Assembly: GCF_900182745.1 (NCBI RefSeq)
Contig: NZ_FXTY01000004.1
Span: forward strand, 310,001-374,000
Source: Shimia sagamensis
GTDB taxonomy: Bacteria > Pseudomonadota > Alphaproteobacteria > Rhodobacterales > Rhodobacteraceae
Reading direction: 5' to 3'
Length of the DNA: 64,000 nt
This document shows positions 1-8,558 of the stretch, one piece after another (within the stretch, counting starts at the first letter, position 1; every line of letters starts with the position of its first letter). The notes under the pieces are model-generated. The model did not search any database. It had not been told where the DNA came from and saw only the letters and a list, made by a program, of their open reading frames with translations. The position numbers were made by a program, and so were the translations under genes.

Positions 1-419
1 GCGCCGGTGTGACCGTGGATGACATTGCCAAGCGTTTGGTGGACAGCGGTTTCCATGCGCCAACCATGAGCTGGCCTGTGGCCGGCACCTTGATGGTGGA
101 GCCAACCGAGTCTGAGAACAAGGCGGAGTTAGATCGCTTCTGTGATGCGATGCTTTCCATTCGTGAGGAAATTCGCGACATCGAGGAAGGCCGGATTGAT
201 GCGGAGAACAACCCGCTGAAACACGCTCCGCACACGATGGAAGACCTCGTGAAAGATTGGGATCGTCCCTACACCCGCGAGCAGGGTTGCTTCCCTCCCG
301 GTGCGTTCCGTGTGGACAAGTATTGGCCACCAGTGAACCGTGTAGACAACGCGTGGGGCGATCGCAACTTGGTCTGCATCTGTCCGCCAATGGATGACTA
401 CGCCGACGCGGCGGAGTAA
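1..419 (+). CDS. gcvP: Glycine dehydrogenase (decarboxylating), P protein, C-terminal part
   Basis: This is the 3' end of a gene whose start lies before the window; the frame is open from base 3 to the TAA at 417-419, giving about 138 residues. The segment matches the C-terminal end of the glycine cleavage P protein, with the [20 protein letters not shown] stretch, the HAPHTMEDL segment and the closing [17 protein letters not shown]. The P protein is the PLP enzyme that decarboxylates glycine and passes the aminomethyl group to the lipoyl H protein. The PLP lysine lies upstream and cannot be checked here. A terminator follows directly, so it is probably the last gene of the gcv operon. Confidence 0.93.
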   Translation, partial: AGVTVDDIAKRLVDSGFHAPTMSWPVAGTLMVEPTESENKAELDRFCDAMLSIREEIRDIEEGRIDAENNPLKHAPHTMEDLVKDWDRPYTREQGCFPPGAFRVDKYWPPVNRVDNAWGDRNLVCICPPMDDYADAAE

Positions 420-499
420 AATCTGCCGGATTGGGTGAGGGGGCCAGCCCCCTCGTTTGCCAAGGCAAGCTCACCTCCGGGGTATTTGAAGAATGAGAA

Positions 500-524
500 A
501 GCCGGGTTTGTCGCCCGGCTTTTT
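500..524 (+). terminator. Rho-independent terminator after gcvP
   Basis: A 7-bp stem, AGCCGGG paired with CCCGGCT around a TTTGTCG loop, runs straight into a T-run. It lies between gcvP (plus) and the convergent permease gene (minus) ending at 535. On the minus strand the stem is followed by only a short T-run (TTTCTCATT), so it may stop transcription weakly from that side too. Confidence 0.85.
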
Positions 525-534
525 CTGTTTTGGC

Positions 535-3060
535 TTAATCGCGGGCGCGCAGGATTTGTGCGGGGCGATTGGCGAGCGAGGGCAGGGCAAACATCATGCC
601 GGCCAACAGATTGGCCAAAATGCCTGCGGACAAGATCAACAGGGCATTGGGCCAGATCACATAGAAATCGCTTTCCATCACAAAGGTCATCACGGCCCAG
701 CCGCCGGTGAGGCCAACGGCCAGTGCCACGGTGCCTGCGGCGGCCCCAAGCAGGGCCGCGCGCCATGCAAAGCTGCGCAGCACATGCGCGCGGGTGGCGC
801 CGAGGGTCTTGAGGATGGCAGCCTCATAGGTGCGGGCGGCTTGGCCCGCTGCAGCGGCGCCAAAGATCACCAAGAGGCCGGTGAGCAGAATGGTTGAGGC
901 ACCGTAGGTGGTGGCATTGGCCAGTTGCGCAACAAGGCTTGAGACTTGCTCTGCGGCGTCCCGTACGTGGATGGCGGTCACGTTGGGGTATTGCTCGGAC
1001 ACGTCTTTGAGCAAGGTGGCTTCGCTGTCCGCATCTGCATAGACCGTGGCGATGAAGCTGTGTGGCGCGCCAGCCAGCGCGGCTTCGTTCATCATAATCA
1101 CAAAGCCCATGCCCGCGGAGGAGAAATCCACCTCGCGGAAGCTGGTGACAGTGCCGGTGATGTCGCGGCCCAGAATATTGATGGTCAGACTGTCGCCGAG
1201 ATTGAGGCCCATCTCAAGGGCTTCCTCTTCGGCAAAGCTGATCTGAGGTTTGCCTGTATGGTCCGGATCCCACCATGTGCCAGCGGTCAGCTTGGTGTCC
1301 TCTGGCATGGCACCGGCGTAGGTCACGCCGCGGTCGCCGCGAATGACCCAATGGTCGCCTGCAACCTCTTTGGCGGGTTGGTCATTGATGCGGGTGACCA
1401 CGCCGCGCAGCATGGGGGCGGTTTCGACGTTGTGGATGGTGGGTGTGGCGTCCCAATCGGCTTGTAGTTCCGGCATTTGGTCGCGCTGGATGTCCACAAA
1501 GAAAAACGACGGGGCCACGTCTGGCAGATCGCGGGCAATGGCGTTGCGCAGGTTGCCGTCGACTTGACCGACAGTGGCAAGCACGCTGAGACCAAGGCCA
1601 AGGGAGAGCACCACAGGTGTGGTGGCGTCACCGGCGCGGCCAAGGGATTGCATGGCCCAACGGAGTTCAGGGCGCAGCCGCATGCGGGTGGCGAGGCGGC
1701 GCAGAAGTGCGCGCAGGCCGGTGGCGGCAAAGGTAAGCGCGATCATGGCGATTATCACGCCGCCAGCAAACCAGAGCGTCAGTCGGGGGGAGCCAGAAAG
1801 CCAACTGGCAAGACCCAAAAGGAGCGCGATCAGCAGACCGACCACAAAGATGTAGCGCGCGGCGGGCAAATGGCGGTTTTCCCCCAGTTGGTCGCGGAAG
1901 AGAGCACTTGGGCGGACGTTTTCGACGCGGGCTAGGGGCCAAAGGGTAAAAATTGCAGCAGCGAGGGCGCCATAGAGGGCGGCCTCGATCAGGGGGATCG
2001 GATAGAGACTGAAGTTCGCGGGGAACGGCAAGACCGACTCGATCAGCGGGCCCAACAGGATCGAGAGGAGCGCGCCTAGGGCAAGACCAAGAGCGATACC
2101 AACAAGAGAAACAAAGCCGATTTGCAGGAAGTAGCTGAGGAAGATCACACGGCGCTCAGCGCCAAGGCTGCGCAGTGTGGCGATGGTCTCGGTTTTACGC
2201 GACAGGTAAGCGCGGATGGCGGTGGAGATGCCCACGCCGCCCACGGCAAGCCCTGCGAGCCCGACGAGGATCAGGAAAGCACCAAAGCGTTCCACAAAAC
2301 GGGTGATGCCTGGGGCACCGTTGCGGCTGTCGCGCCAGCGTAGGCCGGTGCTTTCGAATTTGGCGCGTGCGTCGGCCTCTAGGGTGGCTAGGTTCGGGTT
2401 TGGTGGCAGGTCTAGGCGGTAGTGGCTGGTGAAGAGCGTGCCGGCGGCGAGCAGGCCGCTGTTGGCGAGGTCTTCGGTGCGGACAAAGGCGCGGGGGGCG
2501 AAGTTGAAGCCGCCAGCGGTGTCAGGTTCGCGATCCAAGCGCGCGGTGAGGATGAATTCTTGGGTGCCGAGTTGGAAGGTGTCGCCGATGTCGAGAGACA
2601 AGCGGTCTGCGAGGAGGCCATGCAGGACTGCGCCGGGGAGGGTGTCTGAGCCAGCCAGCGCGTCTTGCCATGGGATGTCCGGTGAGATGTCGACGGTGCC
2701 AACAAGCGGATAAGCATCATCGACGGATTTGACCTGTGCGAGCGCGCGTTCGGTATCGTCAGCGCGTGGAACCACCACCATGGAGCGGAAGTCGATGATT
2801 TCGGACGTGGCTTCCGCGTTTTCTACTATCCACGCCAGCTCTTCGTCGGTGGCGCGGCGGTAGGTGAAGCTCATTTCGGCGTCACCGCCCAGAAGCGTCG
2901 CACCTTCGGCAGCGAGGCCGGTTTTAATGGCGCTGCGGACGGAGCCAATGGCGGCAATGGTGGCTACGCCCAGGATCAGGCAGGCGAGGAAGACGGCAAA
3001 ACCGCGCAGACCTCCGCGGATCTCACGGCGGGCGATGCGCGTTGCGGCGGCGAGGCTCAT
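535..3060 (-). CDS. FtsX-family ABC transporter permease (YbbP-like)
   Basis: The 841-residue membrane protein begins with a cytoplasmic RREIRGGLRGF segment, one TM helix (about 22-42), a large periplasmic domain (about 45-255), then further TM helices in two FtsX-type blocks (about 260-480 and 715-840). This matches the YbbP/LolE-like permease family that works with a LolD/YbbA-type ATPase, generally on lipophilic substrates; the actual substrate is unknown. The start ATG overlaps the stop of the upstream ATPase gene by 4 bp, so the two are translationally coupled. The tesA homologue lies divergently next door, as in the tesA-ybbAP locus of E. coli. The family assignment is firm and the transported molecule is not. 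Confidence 0.88.
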   Translation of the reverse strand: MSLAAATRIARREIRGGLRGFAVFLACLILGVATIAAIGSVRSAIKTGLAAEGATLLGGDAEMSFTYRRATDEELAWIVENAEATSEIIDFRSMVVVPRADDTERALAQVKSVDDAYPLVGTVDISPDIPWQDALAGSDTLPGAVLHGLLADRLSLDIGDTFQLGTQEFILTARLDREPDTAGGFNFAPRAFVRTEDLANSGLLAAGTLFTSHYRLDLPPNPNLATLEADARAKFESTGLRWRDSRNGAPGITRFVERFGAFLILVGLAGLAVGGVGISTAIRAYLSRKTETIATLRSLGAERRVIFLSYFLQIGFVSLVGIALGLALGALLSILLGPLIESVLPFPANFSLYPIPLIEAALYGALAAAIFTLWPLARVENVRPSALFRDQLGENRHLPAARYIFVVGLLIALLLGLASWLSGSPRLTLWFAGGVIIAMIALTFAATGLRALLRRLATRMRLRPELRWAMQSLGRAGDATTPVVLSLGLGLSVLATVGQVDGNLRNAIARDLPDVAPSFFFVDIQRDQMPELQADWDATPTIHNVETAPMLRGVVTRINDQPAKEVAGDHWVIRGDRGVTYAGAMPEDTKLTAGTWWDPDHTGKPQISFAEEEALEMGLNLGDSLTINILGRDITGTVTSFREVDFSSAGMGFVIMMNEAALAGAPHSFIATVYADADSEATLLKDVSEQYPNVTAIHVRDAAEQVSSLVAQLANATTYGASTILLTGLLVIFGAAAAGQAARTYEAAILKTLGATRAHVLRSFAWRAALLGAAAGTVALAVGLTGGWAVMTFVMESDFYVIWPNALLILSAGILANLLAGMMFALPSLANRPAQILRARD

Positions 3061-3752
3061 GCAGTGGCCTCGACCGCGGTCAAAGCTGCGTCAATACGGC
3101 CGTCACGCAGACGCACAATGCGTTCACAGCGTTCTGCAAGCGTATTGGAATGGGTGACCAGAACCAGCGTGGTGTCGCGCTTGGCGTGCAGATCAAACAG
3201 CAGGTCCATGATGGTCTTGCCCGTGGATTGGTCTAGATTGCCGGTGGGTTCATCAGCCAGCAGGAGACGTGGCGAGGGTGCGCAGGCCCGGGCCAATGCC
3301 ACGCGCTGTTGTTCGCCACCTGACATTTGCGATGGGTAGTGATCAGCCCGGTGGGCGAGGCCGACGGCTTCGAGTTCCGCTTTGGCTCGGTCAAGCGCAT
3401 CTTTGCGGCCTGCCAGTTCCAGCGGGGTGGCGACATTTTCCAGCGCTGTCATAGTCGGGATTAGGTGGAAATTTTGGAAGACCACTCCCATGTTTTCACG
3501 GCGAAATCGTGCCAGAGCGTCTTCATCCATTGCAGACAGATCATAGCCGAGTGCAGTGATGGTTCCAGAAGTGGCGCGTTCCAGGCCGCCCATCAGCATC
3601 AGTAGCGAGGACTTTCCGGAGCCAGAGGGGCCAACAAGCGCCAAAGTCTCTCCCGCCTGCACGTCCAACGAGATGCCATGCAAGATTTCTATGCGTCCGG
3701 CATTGCTATCCAGCGCCAAAACCGCATCTTTAAGGGAGAGAATGGATGACAT
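3057..3752 (-). CDS. ABC transporter ATP-binding protein (YbbA/LolD type)
   Basis: The 231-residue ATPase has Walker A GPSGSGKSS (about 40-48), Q-loop VVFQNFHLIPT, signature MSGGEQQRVALARA and Walker B LLLADEPTGNLD, followed by the switch histidine in VTHS. The LolD/MacB-class hallmark is the Q-loop HLIP segment and the TGNLDQSTG motif. It forms a two-gene unit with the downstream FtsX permease (ATGA overlap) and is the ATP-hydrolysing subunit of that exporter. Only about 18 bp separate its start from the divergent esterase start, so any divergent promoter must overlap coding sequence. Confidence 0.93.
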   Translation of the reverse strand: MSSILSLKDAVLALDSNAGRIEILHGISLDVQAGETLALVGPSGSGKSSLLMLMGGLERATSGTITALGYDLSAMDEDALARFRRENMGVVFQNFHLIPTMTALENVATPLELAGRKDALDRAKAELEAVGLAHRADHYPSQMSGGEQQRVALARACAPSPRLLLADEPTGNLDQSTGKTIMDLLFDLHAKRDTTLVLVTHSNTLAERCERIVRLRDGRIDAALTAVEATA

Positions 3753-3770
3753 GAAAGAGGCCGCCTGTTG

Positions 3771-4448
3771 ATGAATGTTTCCACCCTATATGGGGCGTCC
3801 AAGCGCGTGGGCAAGGCGCTGACCTTCGGCATTTTAGTTGTTCCGGTAACGGCTTGGCAGGTTTTTGCGGAGCCAGTGGTGATTGCGGCGCTGGGGGACA
3901 GTCTCACGCATGGCTATGGTGTGCCACAGGGAGAGGGTTTTGTGCCGCAGCTTGAAAGCTGGCTTCGGGCGCAGGGGCTGGACGTGATTGTGCAGAACGC
4001 GGGGGTGTCTGGGGACACCACGCAGGGGGGCTTGTCACGGGTTGGCTGGACCTTGGGGCCGGAAGTGGACGCAATGATTGTGTCGCTGGGGGGCAATGAC
4101 GCTTTGCGTGGGATTGATCCTGCGGTGAGTAAGGGCAACTTGGCAGGGATTATTGAGGCCGGTCAGATGGCGAATGTGGATGTGCTGCTGATAGGTGTCC
4201 AAGCACCGATGAATTTTGGCGCGGACTATAAGCAAGCGTTTGATGGGATGTATGGCGCGTTGGCGGCGCAGTATGATGTGGCGCTGGCGCCGGATTTCTT
4301 TGAGGCCATTCGGGATTTGCCAGCTGACGAGTTGCGTGCGCTGATGCAGGCGGATGGCATTCATCCAAATGTGCAGGGTGTGGCGCGGATTGTGCCGGTT
4401 CTTGGCTCACATGTGCAAAGCTTGGCGGAGAGTGCCGCAAAGGAGTGA
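3771..4448 (+). CDS. tesA: Periplasmic SGNH esterase / thioesterase I-like arylesterase
   Basis: An SGNH/GDSL hydrolase of 225 residues. Block I is ALGDSLTHGYG with the nucleophile Ser at about residue 44; block II is the NAGVSGDTTQGG glycine; block III is GGNDALRG; block V is DGIHPN with the catalytic Asp and His. The N-terminus (KRVGK followed by a hydrophobic run ending VFA) is a signal peptide, so the enzyme is exported and should act on acyl esters or thioesters in the periplasm. A TTG at 3768 in the same frame is a less likely start. It is divergent from ybbA and followed after 3 bp by the SRAP gene. Confidence 0.9.
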   Translation: MNVSTLYGASKRVGKALTFGILVVPVTAWQVFAEPVVIAALGDSLTHGYGVPQGEGFVPQLESWLRAQGLDVIVQNAGVSGDTTQGGLSRVGWTLGPEVDAMIVSLGGNDALRGIDPAVSKGNLAGIIEAGQMANVDVLLIGVQAPMNFGADYKQAFDGMYGALAAQYDVALAPDFFEAIRDLPADELRALMQADGIHPNVQGVARIVPVLGSHVQSLAESAAKE

Positions 4449-4451
4449 TTT

Positions 4452-5063
4452 ATGCCGGGGCGGCTGTTTTTGGAAACCCCTGTGACGGAAATCGGCCAGT
4501 GGGCTGGCCGTGAGACTGTTGGGGTTTCTGATGAACCGCTACGCCGGAACATTGCTCCGGGACAGGAGATTGTGTGCCTGACTGCGGATGGCTTCACGCG
4601 TATGCGCTGGGGCATCATTCCGGTTGGTCGTGTGAACGCCCGGGGGCGGCCGGTGATGGAGACCATTGTCAATGCGCGGTCCGAGACAGTGTTCGACAAG
4701 TCCGCGTTTGATGGCGTTGGGCGGGCTGTGGTGATTGTAGATGGGTGGTATGAGTGGACCGGTGAGAAGCGCAAGAAGACAGCTTGGCGGATAACGGGCG
4801 CGGAGCCACTGGTGTTTTCGGCGATCACGGATCTGTGGATTGCGCCCGGAGGGCGGGAAGTCTACCAAGTTGCGACGGTGACTTGTGAGCCCAATGGCGA
4901 CGTGAAGCCAATCCATCATCGGATGGGGGTTCTGCTTGAGAAAGACGCGATTGATTTATGGCTCACTGGCACGCCGGAAGAGGTTGCGCCATTAATGGTG
5001 CCTTGGCCAAACGGGCGGCTGTCTATCGAAGAGGCCGCGGATGTGGATTGGGACGGCGCTTAG
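4452..5063 (+). CDS. SRAP (YedK/HMCES) family protein lacking the catalytic Cys2
   Basis: The 203-residue protein has the SRAP fold markers: NARSET with Asn74, GWYEW with Glu101, and IHHRM with the His155/His156 pair. These correspond to the Asn, Glu and His active-site residues of E. coli YedK. SRAP proteins normally begin MCGR, and the Cys exposed after Met removal forms the thiazolidine crosslink to abasic sites in single-stranded DNA. Here the protein reads MPGR. An in-frame TGA at 4446-4448 rules out an upstream start, so the substitution is not a start-site error. It sits 3 bp after the esterase gene and overlaps the convergent xthA by 4 bp. The fold call is firm; whether it can crosslink is doubtful. 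Confidence 0.9.
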   Translation: MPGRLFLETPVTEIGQWAGRETVGVSDEPLRRNIAPGQEIVCLTADGFTRMRWGIIPVGRVNARGRPVMETIVNARSETVFDKSAFDGVGRAVVIVDGWYEWTGEKRKKTAWRITGAEPLVFSAITDLWIAPGGREVYQVATVTCEPNGDVKPIHHRMGVLLEKDAIDLWLTGTPEEVAPLMVPWPNGRLSIEEAADVDWDGA

Positions 5064-5839
5064 GCGGCGAGATCAATCCAAACGGGGACGTGATCCGATG
5101 GTTTAGAGCGTCCGCGCTCTTCCTTGTCGATCTGACAGTCTTGTAGAAGGTCTGCGCATTGCGGGCTGAGCAGGAAGTGGTCGATGCGGATGCCGTTGTT
5201 ACGATTCCAGGCGCCGGCTTGATAGTCCCAGAAGGAATACATACCAGGCATTTGATTGCGGGCACGGAAGGCTTCCGTGAAGCCGAGGTTGAGCAGGCGG
5301 CGGTAGGCGGCACGGCTTTCAGGACGGGCCAGCGCGTCTTCTTGCCAGTCTTCGGGTTTGGCCGCGTCTTCGTCCTGCGGGATGATGTTGTAGTCGCCTG
5401 CCATTAGGAAGGGTTCTTCAGTGGCCATAAGTTCTTGGGCCCGGGTATACAGACGCTCCATCCAGGCCAGTTTGTAGTCGTACTTCGGACCCGGGGTTGG
5501 ATTGCCGTTGGGCAGGTAAAGGCCGCAGACCCGTACGGGGGTGTCGCCCATGACGGTGGCCTCAATGTAGCGGGCCTGTTCGTCGGTATCATCACCGGGC
5601 AGGCCTCGGGTTACATCTTCGAGCGGGAGCTTGGACAGGATCGCCACGCCGTTGAAGCTTTTCATACCGTGGGTTTCGACCTGATAGCCGCGGTCCTCAA
5701 AGACTTCGCGCGGGAAAGCTTCGTCCACAGACTTGATTTCTTGCAAGAGCGCGACGTCGGGCTGCGCCTCATCCAGCCAGCGGGGCAGGGTTTCGATGCG
5801 CGCTTTGATGCCGTTGATGTTGAATGTGGCGATTTTCAT
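5060..5839 (-). CDS. xthA: Exodeoxyribonuclease III (AP endonuclease)
   Basis: A 259-residue EEP-superfamily nuclease. Metal and catalytic motifs are visible: NINGIKAR at the N-terminus, LLQEIKS with the metal-binding Glu, YLPNGNP, GDYN with catalytic Asp-Asn, and the C-terminal DHVPVW with the Asp-His pair. Length and motif order match Xth-type enzymes that nick DNA at abasic sites and remove 3' blocking groups during base-excision repair. It converges on the SRAP gene with a 4-bp overlap; both families deal with abasic sites. Confidence 0.95.
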   Translation of the reverse strand: MKIATFNINGIKARIETLPRWLDEAQPDVALLQEIKSVDEAFPREVFEDRGYQVETHGMKSFNGVAILSKLPLEDVTRGLPGDDTDEQARYIEATVMGDTPVRVCGLYLPNGNPTPGPKYDYKLAWMERLYTRAQELMATEEPFLMAGDYNIIPQDEDAAKPEDWQEDALARPESRAAYRRLLNLGFTEAFRARNQMPGMYSFWDYQAGAWNRNNGIRIDHFLLSPQCADLLQDCQIDKEERGRSKPSDHVPVWIDLAA

Positions 5840-6015
5840 GGGGCGCTCCTGTTCGCTGGATAGGGGTATCTATCCAGCCATAGCAGGGAACAGCAAGGCG
5901 GAATGTTACACGGTGGAAGCGGCGCGACCTCAGCGATTTTGAGAAATTGGAAACTTGTGGCAGGCTGTGAGGAGTACTTTCGACAATTTTCGTGTTTTGG
6001 TGTGTTGAGGGTCAT

Positions 6016-6924
6016 GTGTCTGTTGCTTCAGTGCGCGTCGTTGGCGGCGTGGTGGTACTCGCCTATTCTTTGGTAATCACGGGAGCGGATGTGCTGATCA
6101 AGGTGATCGCGCAGAGCTACCCTGCGGCTCAGCTATTTGGTGTGTCTTGTTTGGTTGTGGTGACGCTGAGCATGATGTCCGTCAGCGTGAAGGCGCATGG
6201 GAACATCTTGCGTGTGAGCGCGCACTTGCGAACACGGTATTCAGGTTTCATGGTTTTACGCTGCGGACTTGGGTTGTTGGGGGCCTTTGGATTTTATCAT
6301 GGCTTTCGGCTTTTGCCCTTGGCGGAAATGTTCCTGTTCATTGGCATGATCCCACTTGGGGTGGCGGTTTTGTCGGGGCCGGTCCTGCATGAGCCGGTGC
6401 GGGCGACCGCTTGGGTGGCATTGACCGTTGGCAGCTTTGGTGTGGCGTGTCTTTTTGTCGACGGTGGACGTGTTTTGGGCGGCGGGCACGCTGCTGCTTT
6501 TGTGGGCTGCGTGACTTCGGCATTTTCAATGGTGTTGGCGCGGTGGATGACACAACGTGAAGGCGGGTGTCTGGCGCAGGTGTTTTGGCCAAACCTCACA
6601 GCGGGCTTGGTGATGGTGGCGATTTTGCCTTTTGTGGCGGTGCCCATGCCGGTCTCAGATTTGCTGTGGGCATGTCTCTACGGTGGCGTGATGTTTTTGG
6701 CGCGTTGGCTGTGCATGGTCGCGTTGACCCTGCTGCCAGCCTATGTGGCGACGCCCTTGATGAACATTCAGTTTGTGTGGGCGTTGATTGTTGGTGCCGC
6801 GGTGTTTGGCGAGGCCATCTCTGGCGCGGTGGTGCTGGGTGGCGCTTTGGTCGTGTTGAGCGGGTTGGTGCTTGTGGCTGACATGGTGCCAGCCACGGGC
6901 AAGGTGCAGGCCGTAGCGGGCTGA
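6016..6924 (+). CDS. EamA/DMT-family transporter
   Basis: About 302 residues with roughly ten hydrophobic helices in two repeated EamA halves (first about 1-140, second about 145-295). The first half carries the RCGLGLLGAFGFYHGFRLLPLAEM segment and the second the MALTLLPAYVATPLMNIQFVWALIVGAAVFGE segment, typical of drug/metabolite exporters. Substrate cannot be told. I prefer the GTG at 6016, preceded by TTGAGGG, over a GTG at 5992 in the same frame whose GGAG is too distant. The gene stands alone between xthA and erpA, which are both on the other strand. The gap 5840-6015 holds no gene that I can support. Confidence 0.85.
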   Translation: MSVASVRVVGGVVVLAYSLVITGADVLIKVIAQSYPAAQLFGVSCLVVVTLSMMSVSVKAHGNILRVSAHLRTRYSGFMVLRCGLGLLGAFGFYHGFRLLPLAEMFLFIGMIPLGVAVLSGPVLHEPVRATAWVALTVGSFGVACLFVDGGRVLGGGHAAAFVGCVTSAFSMVLARWMTQREGGCLAQVFWPNLTAGLVMVAILPFVAVPMPVSDLLWACLYGGVMFLARWLCMVALTLLPAYVATPLMNIQFVWALIVGAAVFGEAISGAVVLGGALVVLSGLVLVADMVPATGKVQAVAG

Positions 6925-6926
6925 CT

Positions 6927-7250
6927 TTACATGGAAAAACTGGTTCCGCAGCCGCAGGAGCTTGTGGCGTTGGGGTTGTTGATCACAAACCGTGCGCCAA
7001 TCAGCTCTTCGGTGAAGTCGATCACGGCATCTGTCAAAAAGGGCAGGGACACACTGTCCACCAAGACTTTTTCGCCTGCGCCCTCCAGTACAAGGTCGTC
7101 GTCTGTTTGGGCATCGAGTTTGATTTCATACTGAAAGCCAGAGCATCCGCCGCCTTCTACAGCCACGCGCAGGGCCTGGCCTTGTTCGGCAGCGCCAATT
7201 TCAGCGAGACGTTCGAAGGCTCTTTGGGTCACTTTGGGCGGCAACTGCAT
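6927..7250 (-). CDS. erpA: Iron-sulfur cluster insertion protein (A-type carrier)
   Basis: A 107-residue A-type Fe-S carrier with the three conserved cysteines: one in GGGCSGFQY and two in SCGCGTSF at the C-terminus. It delivers Fe-S clusters to apoproteins. The frame is open further upstream to 7319, but the family normally begins close to LPPKVT, so the ATG at 7248-7250 is preferred. It is divergent from dgt. ErpA and IscA/SufA are hard to tell apart from sequence alone; erpA is favoured because no suf or isc genes are adjacent. Confidence 0.88.
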   Translation of the reverse strand: MQLPPKVTQRAFERLAEIGAAEQGQALRVAVEGGGCSGFQYEIKLDAQTDDDLVLEGAGEKVLVDSVSLPFLTDAVIDFTEELIGARFVINNPNATSSCGCGTSFSM

Positions 7251-7343
7251 GATATTTTGTCCTATTCGCGCGATTTGCCCGGTTCCTAGCGGGCATAAAC
7301 TCCAATATAGAAGGGCCAAGGACAGGCTACAAGGACCACGCTT

Positions 7344-8483
7344 ATGCAGGCGCCCTATGCCTCAGATCCGGCGCGCGCCAAGGGACGGCGTTTTCCGGAG
7401 GAGGAGAGCAGCTTCCGGTCGTGTTTTCAGCGGGACCGGGACCGGATCATTCATGCGAGCGCGTTTCGGCGGCTCAAGCACAAAACACAGGTTTTTGTGG
7501 AGCATGAAGGTGATTACTTTCGCACCCGTTTGACACATTCGATTGAGGTGGCGCAGGTGGCGCGGACCATTGCCGGGGCGCTGGGGCTTAATCAGGAAAT
7601 CACCGAAGCGATCGCGCTGGCGCATGATCTGGGGCACACGCCCTTTGGGCATACCGGTGAAGACGCACTGCATGAGCTGATGGCACCATACGGGGGCTTT
7701 GACCACAACGCACAGGCGGTGCGGATTGTGACCTCGCTGGAGCGGCACTACGCGGATTTTGACGGGTTGAACCTGACCTGGGAGACCTTGGAAGGCATTG
7801 CCAAGCACAATGGACCAGTGACTGGCGATTTGCCTTATGCATTGGCGGACTACAATGCGCTGCATGATCTGGAGTTGCACACTCACGCGAGTGCAGAGGC
7901 GCAGGTGGCGGCTTTGGCGGATGATGTGGCCTATAACAATCATGATTTGCATGACGGGCTCCGTGCTGGGCTGTTCTCTGAGGAAGAGATTTGTGCCTTG
8001 CCCATCGTAGGAGGGGCCTTTGCCGCGGTGGATCAGAAATACCCAGGCTTGGAGGCCATCCGACGGCGCCACGAAGCTTTGAGGCGTGTGTTTGGCGTGA
8101 TGGTGAGTGATGTGATTGACACCTCTCGCGCAGCCTTGGCCGAGGTGGATGCGCAGTCTGTGGAAGAGCTGCGCGCCTGCGGACGACCTGTGGTGCAATT
8201 TTCCACCGCGCTGTGGGCGGACCTCAAAGAGATCCGTAGTTTTCTGTTCACACGCATGTATCGTGCGCCAAGCGTGGTGAAGATGCGCAAAGAAGTGACA
8301 GTTGTGGTGCAGGAGCTATTTCCGTTGTTTTTGTCTGAGCCAACTTTGTTGCCGACACGTTGGCATGCGGATTTGGCAAAGTGTGACAATGAAACAGCGG
8401 TGGCCCGCATGGTATCGGACTATATTTCCGGCATGACGGACCGCTATGCGCTGCAACAACATGAGCAGCTTCTGGGCAAGTGA
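7344..8483 (+). CDS. dgt: Deoxyguanosinetriphosphate triphosphohydrolase-like protein
   Basis: The 379-residue HD-superfamily phosphohydrolase shows RDRIIHASAFRRLKHKTQVF near the N-terminus and the metal-binding set RLTHSIEV...AHDLGHTPFGHTGE (His, His-Asp), with the distal Asp in ALADDVAYNNHD. These enzymes cleave dNTPs to deoxynucleoside and triphosphate. The length is that of the shorter dGTPase-like type 2 proteins. It precedes argS by 75 bp, and the argS-SPOR-nagZ-scpAB run follows in the same direction. Confidence 0.92.
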   Translation: MQAPYASDPARAKGRRFPEEESSFRSCFQRDRDRIIHASAFRRLKHKTQVFVEHEGDYFRTRLTHSIEVAQVARTIAGALGLNQEITEAIALAHDLGHTPFGHTGEDALHELMAPYGGFDHNAQAVRIVTSLERHYADFDGLNLTWETLEGIAKHNGPVTGDLPYALADYNALHDLELHTHASAEAQVAALADDVAYNNHDLHDGLRAGLFSEEEICALPIVGGAFAAVDQKYPGLEAIRRRHEALRRVFGVMVSDVIDTSRAALAEVDAQSVEELRACGRPVVQFSTALWADLKEIRSFLFTRMYRAPSVVKMRKEVTVVVQELFPLFLSEPTLLPTRWHADLAKCDNETAVARMVSDYISGMTDRYALQQHEQLLGK

Positions 8484-8558
8484 CGTTGACGTGACGGATT
8501 GGGGTGATAAACCACGCCAAATCCGAAAAGACCAAAGACACATTGATAGGACGGTCTG

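Noticed and set aside
7362-8198. Minus-strand open frame inside dgt
   Set aside because: Shadow of dgt, which carries a full HD motif set.
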